NCBI GenBank assembly: GCA_049999725.1
Contig: JBNGIS010033702.1
Span: 1-29,552 of the forward strand
Length of the DNA: 29,552 nt
Source of the DNA: Haplomitrium mnioides
Lineage: Eukaryota > Marchantiophyta > Haplomitriopsida > Calobryales
Reading direction: 5' to 3'
Each line of letters opens with the position of its first letter. Positions within the stretch are counted from its first letter, which is position 1. A program made the position numbers and the translations under genes. The notes beneath the pieces were generated by a model that worked only from the letters and a program-made list of their open reading frames with translations, made no database searches and was not told where the DNA came from. Positions 8,663 to 17,896 of the stretch are shown one piece after another.

Positions 8663-10133
8663 TATACCCCCAAAATCCTCAAGGTTAAACACTTCTCCAC
8701 TGTATTGTTGTTGTGCCACCTGGCTCCTTGAAGAAGCAATAAAGTGCCCCATTGACAGGTATACTGTTCTTCAGAAAGGAGTGGTGAGGGCCATTAACCA
8801 GAGGAGTGTTCCAGAGAAGGAGACCTTGCCAAGGTGTCCTACTTTGAAGGAGGGGTTTTGACAGCTGCCACAGCAACCCTTCACATATACTCCGGTTTTC
8901 TGTCACTTCTGTCTTTCCTCTGTGCAGGTGTGTGTTAGAACAACATAAGGAACATCAAGAATTGCTGGGGCCAGCCAATCAAAGGCAATCATGTTGACTA
9001 CAGCTATCTAGTACAGCCACCTTTAGCGCGACTCCCATAACTAATCAGGCATATTGCTTTCTTTGTAAGTCTGTTTGTCGCCAGGTGGAAAAAGTTTTGA
9101 AATGTTTATAAGTACCGAGAGTACACCATACTTGCAACAAACTGAGGTCACCAAGCAAATAGTATAGAATAGAATAGACTTGATTCAAGCCCCAAACCAG
9201 CTGTAAGCCCACAAAGACTGAAATAATTCAATAAAATTGAACAGAATTAAAGTACCAGACTAGCCCCAAATCAGCAGGGACTGAAATACAAAGTTCACAA
9301 AGGTGCGGGCCAAAGGGGGAAACCTGAAAACTGTAAACAAGTAGCCTGCCCAACACTAAATGTGCTCACACTCTGACAAGGTACAATTGAGAGCTAGCTA
9401 GTGCCGTTCGGAGTCAGGTTCTGTGGGTAGGACTGCAAAACCAGAAGCTCCTGAACGAAGAGAATAGACTTGATTTGAAGTTCCCAACCAGCCCAAACGC
9501 AACAGGGACTAAGTACAACACGCCCCAATGCATCAAAATTAGAAATAAACAAAAAACAGTATACCGAAGAGAGCAAGCCAACATTGATCCATTAAGAGGA
9601 ACTAGGAAATACAAAATATATAAAGAAGAATTATTTTTAAATATAAAGAAGTTAAATTTGAAAACAGTTACAGGAAACAGGGAATCAGCTAGTAGTCCTT
9701 CACAAAAATTCTGTCACACAAACTCTATTAGAAGCTTGTGGGACTTCTACTCATCTCACACAAATGTAAGCAAATAAATCAACACAATTTCGTTGTTACC
9801 CAAATCCATAACGAACTCAGTGATAAATAGACATCAGGTTGCACTGGCATACACTAAGAAGTCCAGAATTAAAAATTAAAAGAGTATACATTTTGAGTAG
9901 AGGCTTTTTCTAAGAAGACTTTTTGAACAAATAAAACTTCAGATACTAATCTTCACCTAATGACTTCTAATATTCTGGCTGAAAAGCATATAGCTTATTA
10001 ACCAATAGGGTGAAGAAGATAGCTTGATTTGAACACACAATCTCTTGGCTTCCAAAGCATAATCTTGGAAATGCTGATTTGCACTTTTGACCAACACATA
10101 CATGACAGTATAATTGAAAAGTCACTGATTTAC
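8663..10133. other. No gene identified; possibly intron 3 of the kinase gene
   Basis: Moderately AT-rich. Around 8700-8935 the plus strand has two overlapping open stretches in different frames (one with RYTVLQKGVVRAINQRSVPE, the other with GDLAKVSYFEGGVLTAATAT) that look protein-like but match nothing I can name. Between 9160 and 9520 the phrase AGAATAGACTTGATT and 'cagggact(g)aa' recur as short diverged repeats. I searched the minus strand for the next kinase exon (A-F-H-K and VAPSETAM region) and found none. Confidence 0.4.
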
Positions 10134-11445
10134 CTTTATAGCATACAAATTGTTGTCTCTTTGGCTCCTGTGTAGAACCTGCCAAAAAAAAGCAAAATGG
10201 ACATGAAGATAACGATGTGAAAATTTGAATTGAATTTGATTTGGCTACTTCCGATGCTTATGTGGTTGTTTTTCTCCGATCCATGTTGCCTGTGGGCAGG
10301 TTTGGGACTTAAATGCAAGTAAGAAAAACTGTATGTGCGTCACAACTGGCGCAACATAAAGAGCGCAGTCTTAACATTGTGGTGTCAATCAACGTTTCAG
10401 ACTAATTCATGCATCATTTGTGTCAGCCATCACTCACAGCTAGTCTTATCAGCCCCAAAACCAGGTTCACAGAGTTTCTGATTCCAGTATAATCCACTGA
10501 ATGATGTCACAATGGGATATTTGATTACGAGGTGGTCCAAAAAAAACGTCATTTGAAAAGAATGTCAATTTCATTTCACTAAACCATTCTGTATCCACAA
10601 AAGACAATGATGTTTTTTTTTTCAAAAAGTGAAGAGAAATGATAAAAAAATGTACCACTTTGCCATAGCTGCCGGAACCAATTTTACAATCACGAACATA
10701 TTCGTTGATCATCTTTTTCCCATCAGCATCCTGGCACAAAGAGAAATCATGAGTACATGCTGCTAATTAATAACCAGAAGTGTTATAACAGCTCTATTTA
10801 TGCTTGATCAGTTTATCACTAACTAATGTGTCAACGGTGGGTTATATTCCAAGCCTCATGCCCCCATAGCCTCTCCACGAATTCAACCCAATCTAAGAAC
10901 TGTTTCAAAGGGGAAAAGGAAAATCTGTTCTTTCGGGTGCTGTAGAAAATATGTTTTCACATGCTGCATGTTAAGATCCCTCTCGCTATGTGAATTCAAT
11001 TACTTAATCTGAATGCGTTGCTTGCTAAAGGTTTAACCTTCCTGCTTCCAAAAAACAGACAGACTAGAATTGAATTGAATTGAATTAGGAAGAGGGAGAA
11101 ACTCCATGCCTCATAGCACACAGCTTGAAAGGTCTCCTTCACAGGACTGCGTCGATCTGATTCAGGTTGACGATCTCGTTCACTTCCGTCAACCATCCTC
11201 AATTGCACACTCTGTAAATCGCTCTCTTGATTTCTTTTACCGTCACAAGACATAAATGTTGGAGCAGATCTAGACGAAGGTTTTACTCCTTTCCAACTAG
11301 ATTTCTCTAAGCGATCGCCATTGATCCCAAGTAAATGTTCTTGAGACAAAGGTTTGCAAAGCCGTCCTTGTGGCAATACAGGCCCAGAAGATTTCTTGGA
11401 CGAATTCCGTCGAGGCCAAAAGCAGTCACAACATAGTGCCGCCAT
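10134..11445 (-). CDS. GRIK: SnRK1-activating kinase (GRIK/SnAK type), three 5' exons, partial
   Basis: Minus-strand gene. Exon 1 begins with ATG at 11445-11443 (G at +4) and gives MAALCCDCFWPRRNSSKK, a Cys-rich start like GRIK N-termini, then a Ser/Arg/Lys-rich region ending SPVKETFQ. Exon 2 is 10730-10656 (25 codons, phase 0). It carries KKMINEYVRDCKIG and the glycine loop GSGSYGKV, between acceptor TTTGTGCCAG and a GT donor. Exon 3 is 10178-10134 (15 codons): VLHRSQRDNNLYAIK with the ATP-anchoring Lys of the VAIK motif, acceptor TTTTGGCAG, donor AAG/GTAAAT. Joined, exons 2-3 follow the GRIK1/GRIK2 family order exactly. Known family members phosphorylate the T-loop of SnRK1 in plant energy signalling. 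The exon 1 donor is uncertain: GT after 11122, or GC after 11110. Later exons (catalytic HRD loop onward) are not in the window. Confidence 0.82.
10323..10485. repeat. Diverged relative of the 530-bp tandem unit inside kinase intron 2
   Basis: Aligns with about 3425-3610. Shared runs include CACAACTG, 'ataaagagcgcag', 'attgtggtgtca' and 'gtttcagacta', followed by a weaker match through CACAGAGTTTCTG. It is clearly older than the tandem copies. Confidence 0.55.
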
Positions 11446-12295
11446 GAATTTTAAAGGAAATATGCTACCAATCCAGGCACCTTAACATTCATGATAATGA
11501 GTAGCAGTAGGATTGAGCATTATTGATGTGAAGAACTCAACAGCATCTACTTCCCTGAGCCATAGTTCTCTTGTTCTCCAAATGTTGCATCTACTCTAAC
11601 AGGCCCACTACTAGGACCTAAACACACCATAATCGTTTAGGCTACCGTGAATCCCATTACGCTATCCAATCTCTCAACAGAAAACACTTTCCGATTTCAG
11701 ATTTCCAGTTCGCAGCAATAAACCAGGAGAAGCTCTGGCAATTAACCTGCAAACAGGGAACTCGACCTCATACTTCACTCTGCGATCTGCTAGAGCACAC
11801 TACTACTAATGAACAGAATGAGAATGTGCACAAACTACAAGCTACGTGAAAACGATTGAGAATATGGGCATCCCAACCTCAGGTGGCGATGAGATGATAG
11901 CCAACCAAAGAGAAATTTGACGGATGTGAAATTAGAAAATCCACAGAATGGAAGAATGGAGTAAAACTGACCGAAGACAGGAGAGGGCACAAGGAATGCA
12001 GGCGAAGAGCAAGAGCTGGAGGATTCAAACTACAGCAACATTTCTAGCTTGGTAGGTGACGACATGAAATCAAGGAGCACAGGCCGATTACGTAAGGAAG
12101 ACTGCTGATTAAAGTCTTAGCAGGACTCAAGCAGGCACGCTGGCGAAACGTTAACTTGGTGCTGATCCGAATAAAATCCGCCCCTTCAAAAAATACAAAA
12201 AAGAAGAAATGAAAATTTATGGTATTTGGTCTTTTCGTTTCCCAAAAGGTGCATTGCAACCAGCACCGTAAAACTCACAATCTCATTTCTTACTT
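11446..12295 (-). promoter_or_regulatory. Upstream region of the kinase gene (5' UTR/promoter), unresolved
   Basis: Mixed composition with no recognised ORF or transposon motif. It is the only stretch here free of clear repeat structure, consistent with a genic flank. I cannot fix a TATA box or transcription start, and a 5' UTR intron is possible. Confidence 0.35.
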
Positions 12296-12443
12296 AGTTC
12301 ACTAATTAACATTGCACACATATAATACAAATTAGTATAATTAGCACACAAAAAGACTTCAAACTCATAAGTTCACTAATTAACATTGCACATATATAAT
12401 ACAAATTAGTATAATTAACACACAAAAAGACTTCAAACTCATA
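12296..12443. repeat. 74-bp perfect-period direct repeat, two copies
   Basis: The units starting AGTTCACTAATTAACATTGC at 12296 and 12370 differ at only a few positions (for example CACACATATA versus CACATATATA). They mark the edge of AT-rich intergenic DNA. Confidence 0.9.
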
Positions 12444-13946
12444 AATTGACGTACAATTAAACAAGCTAGTTTTCTTTTTTTTTTTCATTCAACTCAATTC
12501 TCTTCCACCAAGTGTTATTATCTTAGAACCTTTATTAATCTTTAATTCTTTGTTTTTCTTATATCTTTATTATCTTCTAAAATTGTACTTCTAAAAGTTT
12601 AATTCACTTAAATTTGTTGTCTCTCTCTCTCTCTCTCATTTTGTCATGAAGCATTCTCTTTTTAGTAGCCATTTTTTTTAATACTCCAATTTAGCAATGA
12701 CTTTCTAGACATAGTTAACTCTATTTCTCACTCTATTTTTAGCCATTGCTTGCTAAGTTAGTACATGTAACAATATTCTATGGTTGTAAGACACAACATC
12801 TTCATTACAAGAGAGGGAATTCTCAAAAAAGTAAACTAGCAATGTGGTATTAGCCAAATTGTTGAATGGCTTTCAAGTAGTTTCGTAAAAAAGATTGTCT
12901 TTCAAAGAAACCAAACACTCAATAGTCTTGTGACGATCATAGTATCAAATACATTTCTTTAAGAGTTATTCAACTTCAAACTCTTTATTCTCACCAACAA
13001 GTTCAAATGAGGGAGAGAGTTCTTTTGTAGAAGTAAATATGTTAAAAGCAAAAGACATGAAATATTATATGAATCTTTATGTAAGTAGTTAAGTTCAATT
13101 CATATATCACTTGGTCAATACACATAAAAATAGTAAAATATCCAATAAAGTCAATATTGAACTTACAAGATCAAAATATAGAAAGATTGATAGTGGATAA
13201 CCAAACTTGGTCTCTCACAACAAAAATAACTTCACGTCAATAAGCATCGGCATATTTTTTCTACGACTTTGAACAACTTCAAGCTTGTGTTTGGTTTAAC
13301 ATATTCTTTGGTTTAGACGGTGGAGAAAATTATATACGCATATACTTCTAGTGTAAAAGAACTCAAAGACAAACTCTAAATGAGTAACAACTCATAGTAA
13401 ACTATAATAGAGTTCTTTAACCAAATGTAAATAATACAAGTAAAGCCACTACAAGATAACTCTAATAGAGTTGTGCAACTCAAGACCCAAGCTAAGACCA
13501 AGAAACTTTTACCATTTTTTTCACTCATTTCTATTTTCTTATCAATAGCACAACATTATGCTTGCACTATTACATCTAGAAAGCAATGATGAGATATGAG
13601 TAAAACTAAAAGTATGTATTAATAAACTCAAATATAAACTTCAAATTAGTAACAATTCAAATATAACTATAGTAGAGCTAACCAACCAAATATCAATATA
13701 GTTAAACAACAGAATATCAATATAGCCAAGTAACCAAATGCTAATATATACAAGCAACCAAATTACAAGAAATACAATTCTTTAAAAAATACACAAATAA
13801 AGGCTCAAACTAGTTGAAAGAAATTATGGAATTAGTAGTTAGTTAATAGTACAAGTATAATATTGTGCTATATATAAGAAAATAAAAATAAGTGAAGGAA
13901 GTAGTAGAGGGTCATTTTCAGGTTGAAATCATTTTAAGTTTACTTT
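12444..13946. other. AT-rich intergenic DNA
   Basis: No open frame of note on either strand. It has a (CT)8 microsatellite at 12621-12637 and many short A/T words such as AACTCAAATATAA and CAAATATCAATATAG recurring loosely at 13620-13760. It could be the U3 side of the LTR-like sequence at 13947-14345, but no boundary is visible. Confidence 0.5.
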
Positions 13947-14055
13947 CCTTTGAAGTTACTTTAAGTAAAGTGGTATAAAGTTACTTGCTTTTGAAGTTAC
14001 TTTAAGTAAAGTGGTATAAAATTACTTGACTTTGAAGTTACTTTTATAGAAGTAA
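13947..14055. repeat. 41-bp direct repeat, about 2.5 copies
   Basis: TTTGAAGTTACTTTAAGTAA-type units recur at about 13951, 13992 and 14033 with a constant 41-bp period; the third is partial. They sit just upstream of a TATA box, as enhancer-like repeats in plant LTR U3 regions often do. Confidence 0.85.
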
Positions 14056-14345
14056 GATAGAGTAACTTATAGGACTGAAATTCAAAGTGACTTTTAAGTG
14101 AAAGAAGGGAGATGACAACTCCTTCTCTTGTATAAATAGAAGGGCTTCATAACCTTACTACTCATTTTGGTGTCACACCATTCCATGTAGTTTTCTATTT
14201 TTAGACATTTTGAGCTTTTCATCTATTTGTACCTTAGTATATAAGGTGATGTACTCTCATTGAAAGGTTATCTTTCAATGTTATTTTACTGATTGTATAA
14301 ACCAATACGAGAGCTGAGTTATTGCAGTTCTTTGAGAAGCATGGA
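14056..14345 (+). promoter_or_regulatory. LTR-like promoter and R/U5-like sequence
   Basis: A TATA box (TATAAATAGA, 14131-14140) is followed by short leader-like DNA, then GTATATAAGGTGATG and 'ctctcattgaaaggtta'. The latter is typical of the 3' part of plant gypsy LTRs. TGGTATC words at 14473 and 14527 resemble the start of an initiator-Met tRNA primer-binding site. No partner LTR was found. Confidence 0.4.
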
Positions 14346-14539
14346 TTTATTGTGAGCAAATGTATGTTGTTTCTTATATCGAAAGATCAACACAACACTT
14401 TTGGAATTTCTTCGAGAAGTTATCACTCGAAGAAAAGTACATCGAAAGATTTGTGAAATTTATATCAGCAATGGTATCTTGGATTATGATTGAGAAATCT
14501 TGTCATGAGGTTTTGATAGCATCCGTGGTATCTCAGAAT
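14346..14539. other. Leader-like sequence, no gene
   Basis: Short open frame only (14360-14578 plus), without family features. It contains the two TGGTATC words mentioned for the LTR-like sequence. Confidence 0.35.
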
Positions 14540-14725
14540 CTCGGAATGTTGAAGATTCGTGGAAGATTTTGTTGGTGAATGTNNNNNNNNNNNNNNNNNN
14601 NNNNNNNNNNNNNNNNNNNNNNNNNNNNNNNNNNNNNNNNNNNNNNNNNNNNNNNNNNNNNNNNNNNNNNNNNNNNNNNNNNCTCGGAATGTTGAAGATT
14701 CGTGGAAGATTTTGTTGGTGAATGT
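14540..14725. other. 100-N assembly gap bracketed by identical 43-bp sequences
   Basis: 14540-14582 and 14683-14725 are identical (CTCGGAATGTTGAAG to GGTGAATGT). Exactly 100 N at 14583-14682 separate them, the usual placeholder for a gap of unknown size. Either two contigs overlap by 43 bp and were not merged, or a tandem repeat collapsed here. Confidence 0.95.
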
Positions 14726-14737
14726 TGTGAAGAAATT

Positions 14738-14853
14738 GAAGAAAGAATTTGTGGAAGAACTTGTGCTTTGATTCTGGTTGCTGCAATCAAATTTCGAAGA
14801 AAGAATTTGTAGAAAGACTTGTGGTTTGATCCCGGTTGCTGCAATCGAACTTC
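14738..14853. repeat. 58-bp direct repeat, two copies
   Basis: Units at 14738-14795 and 14796-14853, beginning GAAGAAAGAATTTGT and ending GCAATC-A/G-AA-A/C-TTTC/TTC, differ at several bases. Confidence 0.85.
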
Positions 14854-14887
14854 AAAGGTCACTTCTCGTGTATCTATTCTTGTAGAA

Positions 14888-15013
14888 AACTTGTTCTCTG
14901 TTTGATTTCGTCTAAGGTTGCAGAGAATTGCAGAAGGTCATGTTGCTGCAAACTTGTTCTCTGTTTGATTTCGTCTAAGGTTGCAGAGAATTGCAGAAGG
15001 TCATGTTGCTGCA
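14888..15013. repeat. 63-bp direct repeat, two identical copies
   Basis: 14888-14950 and 14951-15013 match at every base. A period divisible by three keeps the plus frame 14836-15114 open, but its product (a repeated CLISSKVAENCRRS block) has no known family. Confidence 0.95.
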
Positions 15014-15059
15014 GACAAAATCGCTTAAGTGTGCTGAGTGGGGATTTCATCAAGCAAGA

Positions 15060-15179
15060 TTTTTGTGAAGCAGTCAAGCAAGACTTTTGTGAAGCAGCAT
15101 TGCAGCAGCTCTAAGGATTTCGAAAATCATTCTTTTGTGAAGCAGCATCGCAATAGCTCTCAGGATTTTGAAAATCGTC
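15060..15179. repeat. 48-bp direct repeat, two full and one partial copy
   Basis: CTTTTGTGAAGCAGCAT units start at 15084 and 15132. A partial diverged unit precedes them at about 15060. This is the third consecutive short tandem duplication after the gap. Confidence 0.8.
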
Positions 15180-17896
15180 GAAGAGGATGCGTTGGGCAGC
15201 AACTACATCAAATGTAGGGGCTGTCCTTTGTCGAGCAGCATTTGAGTAGTAGCCGACTGTTGAGCGGCTGTTTTCTGGAGGCCTAATCGTGATTTAGTGA
15301 TGCTTTGGTTTCATCAAATGAGGCTATGATTTCGTGCAACCTTTCATCGAGCCAGATGATTTTTTAATTTTCTGCAAGCATCGTTGAGTGCAAATCTTTG
15401 GGCTGCTGCGTCGAACAGGAGGGAGAATTTGGCCAATTGGTACAAGGAGCTCGGGGATTAGTGGTGGCATTGAGGAGTATGTCTCAATTCGGGAAGACAC
15501 AGTCATCTTTCGATTCAGTAAGGTACAATGGGGTGGCTTCTAAAATTGGACCAAGGTACTTTGGTCAATCAGGGCCATACCATATGCTGCTATGAGTGGC
15601 CTTTGCAATCCTTCTCATGGTGATACGAGATTTGACATTGCTAACTCGGTTGTAGAGCTCTAAGGGAGCTTTGAAAATGCTCTGTCTTGCAAAAGTAGAG
15701 CTCGAAATTGCAGAAGCAGTGGCAGTAGCCATGATTGCAAATAACCAGAGAGATTTTGAGCTACTAAAGAGTTCTTCATAGAAGAGCAAAATCGCAGAGC
15801 AGATGTCTTGCTTCTTCATCGAGGGAGAAATTTGATTTAGATTTTGCTCAAAGAAATTTCATTGAGCAAAGGTTGCTCGAGCTAGGCTTTGTCAAGTAGT
15901 ATTGATTTCATATGTGCAATGTTGAGCAAAGAAAATCGTCAAGCTGCTGAGGGCGCAGATTTCTACAACAACGAAAACATTTATAGTCAAAGTGGAAGAA
16001 GATTGATGACATTTGTTGAAGACAGTTTGCTGAAGAACCCACATAGCACAATTAAAAGAGTCCTAAGGTTGAATCAAAGGAGGCTCCAATCTATTGAAGA
16101 AGAAATCGCTCAAGGATTTCTAAAGTTTCAAGAAATCGAAGAAAGCAACGAGATGTTATGTTGAAGGAAATCTAAGCTCTAGGGAAGAACATTTGAGGTA
16201 GAAATAGAGGATGTTTGTACTATTCCTTGATCAAAGACGAATTGCAAGTGAAAGATACACTGTTTGCATGTCATTTTCTTGGAGCATCCTTTGTTCTTCT
16301 TTGAGAATCGTGAGCAAAACATTGAAGCAACTTGGATAGCTCCTGTAGAGGAATTTGCAGGAACATAGGTTTGCTTGAGCAAAAATGATCAAGCAGGGAA
16401 TTCTGCATGTTAGAGATTTTTTCCAGCAAGAAAAATATTGTTTACATGAGAATTGGGACTGCTAGAAGTTTGTTTAGAAGTGCTTCGTCTTGGAGGAAAG
16501 ATTGGATCCTGAAGAGATTGTTGAATTTTACCCATAATTGTAGCTTGCTACTCAAAAAATTTATCAAAGGGCAAAAATTGTTGTAGATTGATTTGCAAAG
16601 AAGCAGCCTTGAGTTATCAAGAGCAATTGAGGGATTTGGAGCTGCAGCTCTTCTGGTGGCCAAATCGCCGAGTTCAAACATTCTTCCTCATAACTGGATA
16701 GTTAATTTGTCAAAGGGCTATCTTGGCAATCAATGATTACTTATTGGGCTGAGAGCAAGGGAGCCTCTTGTTATACTAGCATCAGCCATTGCACCCAAAA
16801 ACATAGGAATTTTAGAAGGGGGCTCTGTATTTCTCGCTTCTGTGGTTGAAGATTTTGGCTTATGTGGTAGAAGATTTGTGGTAGAAGATTTTGGTAATCG
16901 CAGATAAAGACCAAGAGCATTCTTGCACTAGGAAATTGTAGAGTATGTGGTATGTTGGAACAAAAAAGGGGCAGAGTAAATCTCTGAACAAAACTCCATC
17001 AAGTCCAAGAAGCATCAACTCTGCTTTGATAGAAGAAACTTGGTTCTAACAAAGTACAAAAAGCAAGAACCAGAAAAGGTACTGAGGTGCAATGCAATTT
17101 TTATGAGCAAGGAAAGAGGCGATTTACTTTTTTTTGGTTTGAAGAGAACATTGGTTTGATCGAAGAAAGCAACATACTCTGTTCTAATGTAAGAATACAT
17201 ATCTAACAAACTAGATATGACAAAGGGCAAGGAAGAGACAAATTAGTCCAGAACCTTGCATTGTGCTTTGAGGAGGTGGTTGGAGGTGTACACTAGCAAA
17301 CTCCAAGTGCACAAGTAGTTTTGGAAGGAGCAAGTTGCTAAAATTGAAGCCAAGCAAGAAGCAGCATCGACATTTCAGAAATTTGGGGAGAAGTTCAGAA
17401 GAGACCCACTGCCACATCTGTTTGCAACATAGAGCAGAGGAAACTGAACACTAATCAAATTAAAAGCATAATTTTTGGTAAAATTAAATTAAATTAAATT
17501 AATAAATTTTGAATTCAAAGAGGCTGAACCAAACCCTCCGTTGAGTGGTGCAAGGGTGGCAAGAGTCCACCAGCACGCTCCCAAGCCGCAGGCTATCTCG
17601 AAGCCTAGATTTTTGCTACAGTGAAGTAGGAAAATCTGAAGACTTGTTTGCAGAAAACCAAAGATCGGTCTGCAATGATTTGGAGGTTAGCAACAAAATT
17701 TTGTTTTTGGTTGTTGAATTTTTCTCCTAGGTTAAGAAGAAGATCAATCAACTAGGATTGGCAAGCAAGATGTCTTGATGAGAAGAAAGGGTCACTTGTG
17801 TTGATTTGCATATTTCAGCCAACTTGTGGGCAAGTGGCTTAGTGGCAATAGCACAATTTGTGAGTTGTGAGTGAGTTCAGCTAAACGGAGGTCAAC
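15180..17896. other. Long stretch without an identifiable gene
   Basis: Purine-rich plus strand with many AAG/GAAG words. The best open frame is 15889-16164 plus (91 codons, with RVLRLNQRRLQSIEEEIAQG, helical and charged), which I do not recognise. An (AAATT)n run lies near 17480-17500. It precedes the gag relic, so it may be a very long retroelement leader or nested debris. Confidence 0.45.

Noticed and set aside
9394-9777. Open frames on both strands around 9.4-9.8 kb
   Set aside because: Overlapping frames of about 60-100 codons without family motifs in AT-rich DNA; shadows.
10020-10100. B-box-like GTGTTCAAATCAAGC on the minus strand near kinase exon 3
   Set aside because: No convincing A box at the right distance and no poly(A) or poly(T) end; likely chance.
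10996-11104. C-terminal part of the exon 1 open frame (hydrophobic FLIQFNSILVCLFF)
   Set aside because: It lies beyond the probable splice donor and looks like intron sequence (AATTGAATTG repeats); not a membrane segment of the kinase.
17838-17885. tRNA- or SINE-like A box (TGGCTTAGTGGCAATAGC) with a weak B box before gag
   Set aside because: The A-box-like run is good, but the B box is poor and no cloverleaf can be drawn; not enough to call a tRNA or SINE.
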